A stretch of DNA of 64,000 nucleotides from DASRDZ01 sp035569495 (GCA_035569495.1 DATMMX010000011.1:478118-542117); one strand, 5' to 3'. Positions 1 through 8,748 are shown, counted from the first letter of the stretch. Numbers and translations: made by a program. The notes: generated from the letters alone by a model not told the origin.

Positions 1-215
1 AAGTCCATGCGGGCGTGCTCGCCGACCGGGTGGTGGGCGATCACCGCGTCGTACCCCTCGCGCTGCGCCCAGAGCAGCTCGGTGCCGTCCACGTCGACGC
101 CGAAGAGCACGCGCTGCACGTCGGCGGACGCTTCGACGTAGACCTGCGAGTCGGCGGGGACCTCGTCGCAGCCGGCGAAACGGGCGGACCAGCTGAGGAT
201 GTCGGCGAGCTTCAT
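1..215 (-). CDS. NIF3-like (DUF34) family protein, 3' end outside window
   Basis: Only the first 71 residues are present. The protein starts MKLADILSW and contains GVDVDGTELLW and then IAHHPVGEH, matching the N-terminal metal-binding segment of the NIF3/YbgI family, whose members carry a di-metal centre and are broadly conserved but of poorly defined function. The ATG at 213-215 is the natural start; the preceding PAP2 gene on the same strand ends 14 nt upstream, so the two may be co-transcribed. The rest of the gene lies beyond the left edge. Confidence 0.75.
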   Translation of the reverse strand, partial: MKLADILSWSARFAGCDEVPADSQVYVEASADVQRVLFGVDVDGTELLWAQREGYDAVIAHHPVGEHARMD

Positions 216-229
216 GTCAGCCCGCCAAT

Positions 230-1423
230 CTACAGCGGCGCGCGCAGCCTGTGATGGGACCGGGCCCCGCTGACGTGCGCCTTCACCGTGGCCGCCACGG
301 GCCGCCCGCCCCAGTTGCGGGCGATCACCGCGACCCACCACGCCGCGGCGCCGAGGGCGATGCCCACCACCGCGTCGGCGACGTAGTGCTCACCGAGGTA
401 GAGCACGCCGAACGACAGGGTCAGCGGGTAGAGCATCCACAGCCAGGACGACCAGCGATGCCCGCGCACCGCCACGATGGTGCAGGCGATCACCATGGGC
501 ACGGCGACGTGCAGCGAGGGCATCGCCGCGTTGGGCTCGGGATCGGCGCCGGCGTAGAAGTGGCCGAAGCCGCCGATCGACTGCAGGGTGTCGACCACCA
601 TGCGCTGCACGTGGGGGAGCAGGCCCTCGCGCGCGGCCAGCCAAGGCGGCATCTCGGGGAAGATCAGGTAGACGATGAAGCCGATCGCCATCACCAGCAC
701 GTAGGCGGTGACGAAGGTCGAGAACCACTCGCGGTGGCGCCACCACAGCCACAGCCCGGCGACCAGCGGGGCGGCGAAGTGGAACAGGTACTCGGCCACC
801 AGGGCGACCGAGAAGACGTGCTGGAAGGTGCCGTGGCCGAGGCGGTCCTGCAGCCAGGTGGTGGCCACCACGCCGCCCAGGATGGTCTTCTCGAAGACGA
901 TCGGGCCCGCCGAGTGCACCGCGCCGGCGATCTGGGCGCCGACCCCGGTGAGGTCCTCGAACATCACGGCGACGAACAGGAAGGGCAGCCAGTCCCACAC
1001 GAAGGGGCGCGCCTTGCCGACGACGGCGAAGAGCACCAGCCCGATGAGGATGGCGTGCTCGCTGGTGATGCCCACCGCGTGGCTGGCCATCAGGGCGATG
1101 GAGAGCACCGCGTAGGCGGCCATGGCGCCGTACACGAGGGGGCGCTGCCTGAAGGCGTGGACGCTGCGGCGCTCGACGGGCGCCGCGATGGCCGCGTTGA
1201 CGCTGAGCGCGGCGCTGCGCACCTTCTGTCCGGTGGCGTGCAGACGGTGCCGGGTGCGGCGCTGCAGCCTGATGGCAGCCCGGCTCGACCGGGCGAGCTG
1301 CCGGCGGCCGGGCTCAGCGACGGGGCGGAGCGCCCGGCCGGCCAGGGCCTGGGTGCGAACCGGGGCGCGCAGAGGCATCCGCTGCCGTCGCTCGCGCCGA
1401 CGATGCGGACCCGGGGACTGCAT
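230..1423 (-). CDS. PAP2-superfamily membrane phosphatase / inositolphosphotransferase-like
   Basis: Integral membrane protein of 397 residues with a basic N-terminal tail (about 75 residues, Arg-rich) followed by at least six hydrophobic segments. The PAP2 catalytic motifs are visible near the C-terminus: PSLHVAVP and GEHYVADAVVG, which supply the catalytic histidines. Family members remove phosphate from or transfer phospho-headgroups between membrane lipids; the exact substrate cannot be read from sequence. The start at 1421-1423 was chosen because two AGGAGG elements lie directly upstream; an ATG at 1457-1459 would give a 12-residue extension. A TATGGT hexamer at 1513-1518 (minus) is a possible -10. 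Confidence 0.85.
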   Translation of the reverse strand: MQSPGPHRRRERRQRMPLRAPVRTQALAGRALRPVAEPGRRQLARSSRAAIRLQRRTRHRLHATGQKVRSAALSVNAAIAAPVERRSVHAFRQRPLVYGAMAAYAVLSIALMASHAVGITSEHAILIGLVLFAVVGKARPFVWDWLPFLFVAVMFEDLTGVGAQIAGAVHSAGPIVFEKTILGGVVATTWLQDRLGHGTFQHVFSVALVAEYLFHFAAPLVAGLWLWWRHREWFSTFVTAYVLVMAIGFIVYLIFPEMPPWLAAREGLLPHVQRMVVDTLQSIGGFGHFYAGADPEPNAAMPSLHVAVPMVIACTIVAVRGHRWSSWLWMLYPLTLSFGVLYLGEHYVADAVVGIALGAAAWWVAVIARNWGGRPVAATVKAHVSGARSHHRLRAPL

Positions 1424-1596
1424 CCTCCTGCCTCCTACGCCTGTGCCGGTTCGCCACACGGTGGGCGCGGAGGGGACGGATCACCCCACCCCCCGCTCGA
1501 AACGTGCTTCAACAACCATAGTGCATCCCGGCGCGGAATGGAGCAGATTCCTAGGATTGAACCGACCTGAAACCTCGCCCGTATCCACTGGTGCAC

Positions 1597-1965
1597 ATGA
1601 CCGCCCTCGAAGCCGCCAACGCCGAGATCCGCCGAAGAGCCCAGCACGAGCAGCGCCGCCGCGAGCAGCGCCGCCAGGCCCAGCTCCCGGTGCGGACCAT
1701 CGACGCGCTGATCGCCGAGCTGGAGGAGCTCCACCTCCGCGGCCGCAAGCGCGTCCCCGAGGACTTCGACCACCGCCTCGAGGCCCTCAACGCCACCCTC
1801 CCCGAGGACTGCCGCAGCGAGGAGCTGCGCAGCAAGATCACCATCGTCCACCTCATGGACCGGCTCTACGGGATCCAGGATTGCCTCTTCCGCCGCCAGC
1901 CCGGGCGGGTCCAGGCCGGTGACGGTTCGGAAGACGAGGATCACGAACTCCCGCAGGCGTCGTAG
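1597..1965 (+). CDS. hypothetical small charged protein
   Basis: About 122 residues, not recognised. The N-terminal third is extremely rich in Arg, Gln and Glu and reads as a long helix or coiled coil (residues 5-45), followed by RTIDALIAELEELHLRGRKRVPE-like helical sequence and an acidic tail. No signal peptide or membrane segment. A GTG two codons upstream (1591) is an alternative start. Its TAG stop forms the first three bases of the TAGGCT hexamer that probably serves the next gene, so it does not appear to form a simple operon with it. Confidence 0.6.
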   Translation: MTALEAANAEIRRRAQHEQRRREQRRQAQLPVRTIDALIAELEELHLRGRKRVPEDFDHRLEALNATLPEDCRSEELRSKITIVHLMDRLYGIQDCLFRRQPGRVQAGDGSEDEDHELPQAS

Positions 1966-1968
1966 GCT
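1963..1968 (+). promoter_or_regulatory. putative -10 (TAGGCT) for a leaderless mog/moaB-type gene
   Basis: TAGGCT lies 9 nt before the GTG start at 1978, the spacing expected if transcription begins at or next to the start codon. Its first three bases are the stop codon of the preceding gene. No Shine-Dalgarno-like sequence lies before the GTG. Confidence 0.45.
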
Positions 1969-1977
1969 ACGGGGCAG

Positions 1978-2484
1978 GTGAGCCCCGTCCAGAGTCCCGT
2001 CCTTGCCGCGATCCTCACTGTGAGCGACGCCGGCGCGCGTGGCGAGCGTGACGACGCCAGCGGCGACCTCATCGCCGTCCGGCTGGCCGAGTTGCCCGCC
2101 ACCGTGGTGTCGCGCGCCGTGGTTCCCGACGAGCGGCTCCCCATCACCGACTTCGTGCTCGCCGCCGCGATCGAGGCCGAGCTGCTGGTGATCACCGGCG
2201 GCACCGGCCTGGCCCCGCGCGACGTCACCCCCCAGGCGCTGCTGCCACTGCTCGACTACGAGGTCCCCGGCATGGCCGAGGCGATGCGCCTGCGGGGCCT
2301 CGATTCGACGCCGCATGCGATGCTGTCGCGGCAGGTCGCAGGCGTGCGCGGTCGCTGCCTGGTGCTCGCCCTGCCGGGGAGTCCCCGGGGGGTTGGCGAC
2401 TGCCTTGACGCCGTCTGGCCGGCACTTCCCCACGGCCTGCGGCTGCTGCGAGGGGAGAACGACCCGCATGGGAGGACCGGGTAG
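1978..2484 (+). CDS. MogA/MoaB-family molybdopterin adenylyltransferase
   Basis: 168 residues, the usual length for the family. It opens with AAILTVSDAGARGER, then has the nucleotide-binding ITGGTGLAPRDVTP motif (about residues 63-77) and a GVRGRCLVLALPGSPRGV segment, all diagnostic of the MoCF-domain proteins that bind molybdopterin and adenylate it before molybdate insertion. GTG start with no ribosome-binding site but a TAGGCT hexamer 9 nt upstream. moaC lies about 0.4 kb downstream on the other strand, supporting a molybdenum-cofactor locus. Whether it is MogA or MoaB in function cannot be settled here. Confidence 0.88.
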   Translation: MSPVQSPVLAAILTVSDAGARGERDDASGDLIAVRLAELPATVVSRAVVPDERLPITDFVLAAAIEAELLVITGGTGLAPRDVTPQALLPLLDYEVPGMAEAMRLRGLDSTPHAMLSRQVAGVRGRCLVLALPGSPRGVGDCLDAVWPALPHGLRLLRGENDPHGRTG

Positions 2485-2487
2485 CCG

Positions 2488-2913
2488 ATGCGCCGCTTCA
2501 CCGTCGCCGGACTCGTGCCCTGTGACCCGATCGACCTCGCCGACCGCCTGCTCGACGCCTCCGCCGCGCCCGTGATCTGGCCGCAGATCCGCGCCTCGGC
2601 CGCGCCCGACGTGCCGGGCTGGCTGGAGTGCGCGGTCAGCGACGACGAGGAGACGGCCCCCGGGGCCACCGCGCTGCGGGTCCAGCTTCGCCGCTCGGCG
2701 CCGATGGAGGTGCAGGAGCGGACCGAGGGCGGCTCTACCGTGCACCGCTTCCTGCCCGCCACTGGCGGCTGCCTGTGGACGGTGGAGAGCCACGCCCGGC
2801 CGCTGCCCCGCGAGTCGTGGTCGCGCTTCGTGCGCCGGCGCAAGCGCGACCAGGCGCGCGCCATGGCGCTGGTCGACACCGCGGCCAGCTACTTCGCCTC
2901 GCTGCGTCCCTAG
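2488..2913 (+). CDS. hypothetical protein (possible SRPBCC-like fold)
   Basis: 141 residues starting 3 nt after the molybdopterin adenylyltransferase stop, so very probably co-transcribed. Sequence has alternating hydrophobic strands (WLECAVSDDEE, ALRVQLRRS, VHRFLPATGG) and a basic helical C-terminus with RFVRRRKRDQARAM. The strand-rich middle and C-terminal helix are reminiscent of START/SRPBCC ligand-binding folds, but no motif makes this firm. The stop codon overlaps the convergent moaC stop by 4 nt. Confidence 0.6.
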   Translation: MRRFTVAGLVPCDPIDLADRLLDASAAPVIWPQIRASAAPDVPGWLECAVSDDEETAPGATALRVQLRRSAPMEVQERTEGGSTVHRFLPATGGCLWTVESHARPLPRESWSRFVRRRKRDQARAMALVDTAASYFASLRP

Positions 2914-3407
2914 AGGGGGCGGTCCTCGGGGCGGCTGACCGGGCCGGACTTCCCCCCGCTCTTGCTGAGCAGGCCGATCCCCTCGACGGTCATCCAGCGG
3001 TCGCTCGCCTTGGCCATGTCGATCACCGTCAGCGCCGCGATGGTCACGGCGGTCAGCGCCTCCATCTCGACGCCGGTCTGCGCGGTGCATCGTGCCGTCG
3101 CCTTGATGCGCACGCCGGGCAGGCCGCCATCGAGCTGCAGGTCGACGTCGACGGAGGTGAGCGGCAGAGGGTGGCAGAGCGGGATCAGCTCGGGGGTGCG
3201 CTTGGCGGCCATGATGCCGGCGATGCGGGCGACGCCGAGGACGTCGCCCTTGGCGGCGTTGCCACTGGAGATCAGGTCAAAGGTGGCACGATCACAGCGG
3301 ACGCTGGCGGCGGCGGTGGCGACGCGCTCGGTCTGCGGCTTGGCCGACACGTCGACCATGTGCGCGACGCCGCTGCCGTCGATGTGGGTGAGGCGCTGCT
3401 CGGTCAC
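2910..3407 (-). CDS. moaC: cyclic pyranopterin monophosphate synthase MoaC
   Basis: 165 residues with the full MoaC signature: LTHIDGSGVAHMVDVSAK at the N-terminus, AAKGDVLGVARIAGIMAAKRTPELIPLCHPLPL in the middle and the GVEMEALTAVTIAALTVIDMAK active-site helix with the catalytic lysine. It converts the GTP-derived cyclic intermediate made by MoaA into cyclic pyranopterin monophosphate, the second step of molybdenum-cofactor synthesis. Lies back-to-back with other Moco genes; no moaA or moaE is seen in the window. ATG start retained because the family normally begins within a few residues of LTHID. Confidence 0.96.
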   Translation of the reverse strand: MTEQRLTHIDGSGVAHMVDVSAKPQTERVATAAASVRCDRATFDLISSGNAAKGDVLGVARIAGIMAAKRTPELIPLCHPLPLTSVDVDLQLDGGLPGVRIKATARCTAQTGVEMEALTAVTIAALTVIDMAKASDRWMTVEGIGLLSKSGGKSGPVSRPEDRPL

Positions 3408-3428
3408 GACGTGACCGATTCTGCGCCT

Positions 3429-3821
3429 CTAACCGACAGCGGTGACCGGGGTCTCCTCGGAGAGGAAGCTGCGGATCACCGCCCCCAGCCCGATCAGGCT
3501 GAACGGCTTGTTGATGAAGCGGTTGGCACCCGCGGCGCGCCCGCTCTCGACGTCGTCGGTGCGCGACAGGGCGGTGAACAGCACCACCGGGATGTGCCGC
3601 GTCTCGGGGTTGCTCTTGATCCGGCGGCAGGCCTCCAGGCCGTCGATGCCGGGCATCATCACGTCGAGGATGACCAGGTCGGGGCGCTGCACCTCGAGGT
3701 GCTGCAGGCCCTCCTCACCGTTGGGCGCGGTGTCGACGTCGTAGCCCTCGATGCTCAGGTACATCGAGACGACGTGGAGGAGGCGGGGGTCGTCGTCGAC
3801 CACGAGGATTCGGCGGCTCAC
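3429..3821 (-). CDS. single-domain response regulator (CheY-like receiver)
   Basis: 130 residues comprising one receiver domain: acidic pocket in ILVVDDDPRLL, phospho-acceptor Asp in LVILDVMMPG, conserved Thr/Ser in VLFTALS and Lys in FINKPFS. No output domain, so it must act through protein contacts or phosphorelay. The GTG at 3819-3821 was chosen because the receiver starts two residues later and a TATACT hexamer (3830-3835) lies 8 nt upstream; an ATG at 3884 would add 21 residues unlike the family. No histidine kinase is adjacent. Confidence 0.88.
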   Translation of the reverse strand: MSRRILVVDDDPRLLHVVSMYLSIEGYDVDTAPNGEEGLQHLEVQRPDLVILDVMMPGIDGLEACRRIKSNPETRHIPVVLFTALSRTDDVESGRAAGANRFINKPFSLIGLGAVIRSFLSEETPVTAVG

Positions 3822-3829
3822 AAGGGCCG

Positions 3830-3835
3830 AGTATA
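3830..3835 (-). promoter_or_regulatory. putative -10 (TATACT), leaderless response-regulator gene
   Basis: TATACT on the minus strand, 8 nt before the GTG at 3821. The same hexamer, 6 nt before the start, precedes the OmpR-type regulator at 47008, so both response regulators in the window share this arrangement. Confidence 0.5.
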
Positions 3836-3900
3836 GGAGGCGCCCTTCGAGCGCAGCCGGGAGGCACACGGGCTCGTGACCCAACTGTTGCCCTGCCTGC

Positions 3901-4578
3901 TCAGCCGCAGGCGGCGGGGTCCTCGGCGCCGCCCGGACGGTGGAAGCCGAGCCGCACCACGCCGCCGCCGACGCGCACGCATTCCAGCGCGCTGCGGGCC
4001 AGGCTGAGCACGGGGCTGGCGCTGAGCAGGTCCTGCAGGTTGAAGGCCTGCTGGACGTGGTCCTGGAGCGCCTGGGTGACCTGCCCGGGCAGGCCCAGGT
4101 TGCCGACCTGGGTGGCCTGGAAGGTGCCGCTGACCCGGGGGCCGTTGGCGTCGGCCGTCCGGGCGAGGGCCAGCTTGGCCACCGCGACGATGGTGAAGGG
4201 GCCGACCGGGGTGTGCGCGTCGATCACCACCAGCGTGTCGCGGACGCGGATCTCGGGGCTCTGGAAGCGGCTGGGGTCGGGGTTGTTCTCGCGCACCAGC
4301 ACGGTGAGGTCGTGCTCGCTGAGGTCGACGTAACCGTGCTCCCCGGCGGCGAGCTGGGTGACCAGCATGCTGCCGAGGCGAACGGCGATGGCCGTCTGGG
4401 TGGCGCCGTCGTCGGCGCCGCCGGGGGCGGGGCCGAGGTCGGGGCTGGCCAGCGCCTGGGTGGCCAGGACGATCAGGGCGACGAGCAGGATGGCGACGCC
4501 GCCGAGCAGGCAGCCGCAGCCCCGGCTCAGGCGGCGGCGCCGGGCCGCGACGGGAGCCTCGACCGGGGCCCCGGTCAC
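3901..4578 (-). CDS. hypothetical membrane-anchored exported protein
   Basis: 225 residues. A basic N-terminus (RRRRLSRGCGCLL) precedes one transmembrane helix at about residues 22-44, then an exported domain with alternating strands (GYVDLSEHDLTVLV, PEIRVRDTLVVIDAHTPVGPFTIVAVAKL) that resembles lipid-binding or LmeA/DUF2993-type folds, though without a decisive motif. Last gene of a three-gene minus-strand operon: it starts 4 nt after the Pro/Thr-rich protein, which itself overlaps the Ntn-hydrolase gene. Confidence 0.6.
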   Translation of the reverse strand: MTGAPVEAPVAARRRRLSRGCGCLLGGVAILLVALIVLATQALASPDLGPAPGGADDGATQTAIAVRLGSMLVTQLAAGEHGYVDLSEHDLTVLVRENNPDPSRFQSPEIRVRDTLVVIDAHTPVGPFTIVAVAKLALARTADANGPRVSGTFQATQVGNLGLPGQVTQALQDHVQQAFNLQDLLSASPVLSLARSALECVRVGGGVVRLGFHRPGGAEDPAACG

Positions 4579-4582
4579 CGCG

Positions 4583-5095
4583 CTAGCGGAGCCGCCAGAA
4601 CAGGTAGCCGGCGCCGCCGCCCAGCCCGAGCAGGACCACCATCGCGACCACCACCAGGCTCACCCCACCGCCACCGCTCGGCCCGGCCGCCGCCGTGTTG
4701 GACGTCGAGGCGCTGGTGGTGGGAGACGTTGTGGCGCTGGGCGTGGCGCCGCCGGTGTCGGGGGCGGTCGGCGTGGGGCTGGAGGTGTCGGTGGGAGTGG
4801 GGCCGGGGGTCGGCGTCGCGGTGGGGCCGAGCGACGGCGTGGTGCTCGGGCTGGGCACGCTGAGGTTGATCGGCGTCGGGGTGGGGGTGGGGCTGTCGGT
4901 CGGGCCGGGGCTGGCGCTCGCCGACGAGGGCAGGCACGGCGTGGCCAGGGGCTTGGGCGAGCAGGTCGGCCTCAGCTCGTTCGGCTGTGCGGCGGAGACC
5001 GGCAATGGGAACGAGGCGCTGCGCGTGCCCGCGGCCAGCAGCGCCACCACCAGCAGCACCAGCCCAAGGCACGCGGCTCCGCCGAGGCGCCTCAC
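4583..5095 (-). CDS. Pro/Thr/Ser-rich exported protein with C-terminal membrane anchor
   Basis: 170 residues: signal peptide (MRRLGGAACLGLVLLVVALLAAG), short ordered stretch with two cysteines, then a disordered PTPTPTP-type stalk (about residues 55-130), and a C-terminal hydrophobic helix ending YLFWRLR. This is the layout of a surface stalk anchored in the membrane. The GTG at 5093-5095 was chosen because it overlaps the upstream Ntn-hydrolase stop by 4 nt and puts a signal peptide at the N-terminus. The function is unknown; similar layouts occur at 14494, 29011 and 57633. Confidence 0.65.
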   Translation of the reverse strand: MRRLGGAACLGLVLLVVALLAAGTRSASFPLPVSAAQPNELRPTCSPKPLATPCLPSSASASPGPTDSPTPTPTPINLSVPSPSTTPSLGPTATPTPGPTPTDTSSPTPTAPDTGGATPSATTSPTTSASTSNTAAAGPSGGGGVSLVVVAMVVLLGLGGGAGYLFWRLR

Positions 5096-7542
5096 GCGGC
5101 CACCTCGCCGACCTGCTCGGCGGGCGCCACCTGGGCGACCGGCGCCGGGTTGAGCAGCAGCGTCGACTGCGTGGCCGCCGCCACCGCCTCGGGGCTCCAG
5201 GCCAGCGGCTGCTGGGCATTGCGCAGCCAGTCGGCGGTCATGTCGCGGTAGTTGCGCGAGCCGGGGTGGCCGGACTGGCCGGGGAAGTGGATGCCGGTGC
5301 AGGCGTCCCAGTTGCCCACGTCGATGATCTGCCGCCACGACGGCGACCAGCCGCGGGTGCGGTAGGGCTGGCCGCTGATGTACGCGGTCTGCATCACCGT
5401 GTCGGTGTCGCCGCCCACCTCGATGCTGCCCGCGTTGAAGAGCAGGTTGAGCGGCTTCTTGCGGCCGAGGACGTGCTCGATGGGCAGCGAGTGCAGCCGT
5501 CCCCAGCGCCACTTGCGCGGCCGTCCCACGCTGCGGCGCAGGTCGGCGACCGCGTCCTCCATGGCGTGGCGGGCCACGTCCTGCCAGGTCATGCCGCCGG
5601 GGAACCACGAGGTGTCACCCGCGCGCCAGCGCTTCAGCAGGTGGGGCGTGACAGCGCCGACCAGGTTGCCCGCGACACCGAACACCGGGTGCGGCATCTC
5701 GCCGGCGGCGAGCTTCCAGTGCTCACCGCACATCGGCTCCAGCGCGTGCTGGGTGAGCCGGCGCATGAAGGCCTCGTACACGCACGCCTCGGCGGACTCG
5801 GGGTCGAGCACGCCGTCCCACCGCGCCAGGTTGGCGCGCGCCTCCTCGGCGAGCGGGTCCTCGCAGGTCACGTCGCGGAGCAGCTCGGCGACCTCGCGCG
5901 CCGGGGGGCAGGTGATGTCCAGCTGCGTTTTGGCCATGTCTGACATCTTCAAGCCGGTGCGGCCGGCGAGCAGCTCGCGGATGCGCAGGGCGCGGTAGCC
6001 GTTCATGTAGTCGTCGCCGATGTGGTGGGGGAAGTCGGGGCCGACGATGCGGTTGTTGGCGGTGATCACGAAGTGCTCGGGGGGGTCGAGCGCCTGGGGC
6101 ACGTCGTCGATGCCCAGCACACCCTTCCACAACGCATCCCCGGTCCATCCGGGTACGGGCAGGCCGCTGGGCGGGCGGCGGCGCACCGGGACATAGCCGG
6201 TGAGGAAGTAGCCGATGTGGCCGTCGACGTCGGCGTAGACGGCGTTCTGCGACGGGCCGTCGAGGTTGGCCAGGGCGCTCTTGAAGCTGCGCCAGTCGGT
6301 GACGCGCTGCATGTCGAGGATGGCCTCGGCGGCGCGGCCGGGCTTCAACGCGGTCCACTGCAGCGCGAGGCCGCGCCAGACGCCCGCGGCCCTGTCCTCG
6401 TAGCGGTCGACGAGCGGGCCGTGGCGGGTGACCACGACCTCCTCGACCACCTCCTCGGGACGGCCCTTGACCTTGATGCGCTCGTGGCGCACCACCGAGT
6501 CGGCCATGCCGGATTCGGTGCGGAAGCGCTTGCCGTCGCGGCCGGAGAGCTCCTCGATGACCAGGTCCTGCACGTCGGCGAAGGAGTTGGTGTAGCCCCA
6601 GGCGGCGCGGCGGTTGTGGCCGATCAGCGGGAAGGGCAGCCCGGCGAGGGTGACACCGGTGGTCTCGAAGTCGTCGCCCGCGGTGACGTGCGCCTGGTAC
6701 CAGATCGACGGCGCGCTGGGCGGCAGGTGGGGGTCGTTGCAGAGCATGGGGCGGCCGCTGGCGGTGAGCGTGCCGTCGAGCACCCAGTTGTTGCTGGCCG
6801 CGCCCGCGGTGCCCGCGGGGATCCAGCGCGCGGCTTCGCGGAACAGCTCGACGGCGTCGCCACCGTTGGCCGCGGCGGCGCGCGCCGTCTCGCCGAGGAT
6901 GGTCGGGTTGGTGTCGGGGTAGGCGAAGTCGAGCTGGGCCGCCTTCTCCGGGCCGAGGCGGCGGAGCAGCTCGAAGCGGCGCAGCTCGTTGTCCATGTTC
7001 AGCGCCAGGCCGAGGTTGAGCAGCTTGCCCATGAGCAGAGAGTGGGCCGGCTTCCACGGCTCGGGCCGGATGCGCAGCAGGGTCATCTCCAGCGGCAGCG
7101 GGCGGCCCGACTGCCACACCGCGTTGACGCCGCGCGCATAGGCCTCCAGCATGCGGCGCGGCTCCTCACCGAGCAGGGCGACCTCCTCCTCGGCGACCCG
7201 GGCCAGGCCGAGGCGGCGCATGAAGCGGTCGGCGGGCAGGCCCTCCTCGCCCGCGAACTCGGCCACCCGCCCGGCGGCGACGCGGCGGTTGAACTCGAGC
7301 TGCCAGCCGCGGTCCTGGGCGTGCAGCCAGCCCATGGCGAAGGCGGCATCCTCCATCGAGTGCGCCTGCACGTGGGGCACGCCGCGGCGGTCGCGGTGGA
7401 TCGCCACCGGCGCCTCGACGGACACCACCACGCTGCCGCTCACCAGGGGCAGCGGGCGACGCAGCAGCAGCCACCACAGCGCGGCGGCCACCACCAGCAC
7501 CACCAGGACGACGATGCCCGCGATCACTTGCACCTCTCCCAT
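5092..7542 (-). CDS. penicillin acylase family (Ntn-hydrolase) protein
   Basis: 816 residues, the usual size for a penicillin-amidase precursor. An N-terminal hydrophobic helix (residues 7-27) would export or anchor it. The autocatalytic site is visible as GAASNNWVLDG, where Ser250 would become the N-terminal nucleophile of the beta chain after removal of a spacer peptide. Family members cleave amide bonds of beta-lactams or acyl-homoserine lactones; the natural substrate is unknown. The start at 7540-7542 places the signal anchor at the N-terminus; longer readings upstream overlap the divergent gcvT gene. First gene of a three-gene operon. Confidence 0.9.
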   Translation of the reverse strand: MGEVQVIAGIVVLVVLVVAAALWWLLLRRPLPLVSGSVVVSVEAPVAIHRDRRGVPHVQAHSMEDAAFAMGWLHAQDRGWQLEFNRRVAAGRVAEFAGEEGLPADRFMRRLGLARVAEEEVALLGEEPRRMLEAYARGVNAVWQSGRPLPLEMTLLRIRPEPWKPAHSLLMGKLLNLGLALNMDNELRRFELLRRLGPEKAAQLDFAYPDTNPTILGETARAAAANGGDAVELFREAARWIPAGTAGAASNNWVLDGTLTASGRPMLCNDPHLPPSAPSIWYQAHVTAGDDFETTGVTLAGLPFPLIGHNRRAAWGYTNSFADVQDLVIEELSGRDGKRFRTESGMADSVVRHERIKVKGRPEEVVEEVVVTRHGPLVDRYEDRAAGVWRGLALQWTALKPGRAAEAILDMQRVTDWRSFKSALANLDGPSQNAVYADVDGHIGYFLTGYVPVRRRPPSGLPVPGWTGDALWKGVLGIDDVPQALDPPEHFVITANNRIVGPDFPHHIGDDYMNGYRALRIRELLAGRTGLKMSDMAKTQLDITCPPAREVAELLRDVTCEDPLAEEARANLARWDGVLDPESAEACVYEAFMRRLTQHALEPMCGEHWKLAAGEMPHPVFGVAGNLVGAVTPHLLKRWRAGDTSWFPGGMTWQDVARHAMEDAVADLRRSVGRPRKWRWGRLHSLPIEHVLGRKKPLNLLFNAGSIEVGGDTDTVMQTAYISGQPYRTRGWSPSWRQIIDVGNWDACTGIHFPGQSGHPGSRNYRDMTADWLRNAQQPLAWSPEAVAAATQSTLLLNPAPVAQVAPAEQVGEVAA

Positions 7543-7605
7543 GCTCCCAGCGCCCGCCGTCGCGGCGTGCGTCCCGGCGACTCTATGCGACCCATGGGCG
7601 GAAGG

Positions 7606-7611
7606 TACACT
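7606..7611 (+). promoter_or_regulatory. putative -10 (TACACT) for gcvT
   Basis: TACACT sits 12 nt before the ATG at 7624, between the divergent Ntn-hydrolase gene and gcvT. A transcript starting 6-7 nt downstream would have a leader of about 5 nt. A GGAG at 7617-7620 lies too near the ATG to be a good ribosome-binding site. Confidence 0.35.
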
Positions 7612-7623
7612 CCGCCGGAGCTC

Positions 7624-8748
7624 ATGGCGCAGCGCACCCCCCTGTACGACCGACACGTCGCCCTCGGCGCCAGCATGGTCGACTTCGCCGGCTACGAGAT
7701 GCCGATTCAGTATTCGAGCATGCGCGACGAGCACACCGCGGTGCGGCAGCGCGCGGGCATCTTCGACCTGTCGCACATGGGCGAGGTGCGCATCGGCGGC
7801 GCCGAGCCGGTCGCCGCCGTGCAGCGCCTGGTGACCAACGACCTCGACCGCATCGGCGAGGGACACGCGCAGTACACCGGGATGTGCCGCGACGACGGCG
7901 GGATCATCGACGACCTCATCGTCTACCGCGGTGTGGACGAGTGCTACATCGTGGTCAACGCGTCGCGACGCTCGGTCGATGTGGCGTGGATGCGCGCGCA
8001 TCTGCGCGACGGGGCGACGCTCGAGGACACGTCGGACGCGACGGCGCTGATCGCGGTGCAGGGACCGCTGGCGGTGTCGGTGGTGGCGCCGCTGGTGTCG
8101 GGCGTCGACGTCGCTGCGCTGCGTCCGTTCTCGTTCGCCTGGGGCGCGTCGCTTGCGGGCGTCGGCGGCGTTGTCGTGTCGCGCACGGGATACACCGGTG
8201 AGGACGGCGTCGAGCTGTACGTGGACGCCGCCGGTGCGCCCGCCGTGTGGGATGCGCTGATGGAGGCGGGGCGTTCGGTCTCCATGCTGCCCTGCGGTCT
8301 GGGCGCACGCGACACGCTTCGCCTCGAAGCCGGACTGCGGCTGTATGGGCAGGACATGGACGAAACCGTCGACCCGTTCTCTGCGGGGCTGGGCTGGGTG
8401 GTGCGGCTCGACAAGCCCGGCGGCTTCGCCGGCTCAGATGCGTTGCGGCACATCAAGGAAACCGGTGCGCCTCGGCGCTTTGTCGGGCTGCGCATGGGCG
8501 GTCGCGCCATCGCGCGGCACGGCATGCCGGTCTTCAGCGGCGACGCGCAGGTCGGCGAGGTGACCAGCGGCACCTTCAGCTTCACCCTGGGTTGCGGCAT
8601 CGCCACCGCGTCGTTGCGCAGCGACGTCGAGGCGGACGCGCCGCTGCAGGTTGAGATTCGCGGCACGCGCGCTGACGCCGAGCGGGTGCCGCTTCCGTTC
8701 TACAAGCGTCCGTCCACGGAGAGGAGCGAACCAGCATGGCCGACCTGA
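7624..8748 (+). CDS. gcvT: glycine cleavage system aminomethyltransferase (T protein)
   Basis: 374 residues. Starts MAQRTPLYDRHVALGASMVDFAGYEMPIQY, the standard N-terminus of GcvT, followed by GIFDLSHMGEV, RTGYTGEDGVELY and GLGARDTLRLEAGLRLYG, the folate-binding and catalytic signatures. It transfers the one-carbon unit from the aminomethyl-lipoyl H protein to tetrahydrofolate and releases ammonia. Upstream in-frame ATGs at 7585 and 7594 would add residues not found in the family. The 3' end overlaps gcvH by 13 nt, implying translational coupling; the glycine decarboxylase P protein is not in this window. Confidence 0.95.
   Translation: MAQRTPLYDRHVALGASMVDFAGYEMPIQYSSMRDEHTAVRQRAGIFDLSHMGEVRIGGAEPVAAVQRLVTNDLDRIGEGHAQYTGMCRDDGGIIDDLIVYRGVDECYIVVNASRRSVDVAWMRAHLRDGATLEDTSDATALIAVQGPLAVSVVAPLVSGVDVAALRPFSFAWGASLAGVGGVVVSRTGYTGEDGVELYVDAAGAPAVWDALMEAGRSVSMLPCGLGARDTLRLEAGLRLYGQDMDETVDPFSAGLGWVVRLDKPGGFAGSDALRHIKETGAPRRFVGLRMGGRAIARHGMPVFSGDAQVGEVTSGTFSFTLGCGIATASLRSDVEADAPLQVEIRGTRADAERVPLPFYKRPSTERSEPAWPT

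Noticed and set aside
251..1570. Long plus-strand open frame over the PAP2 gene and similar long antisense frames at many loci (for example 1435-3090, 6022-8748 upstream part, 13133-14941, 36344-39397 upstream part)
   Set aside because: High GC lowers stop-codon frequency in all frames; these translations are His/Arg/Gly/Asp-rich repeats with no family features, and the opposite or neighbouring frame has clear domains.
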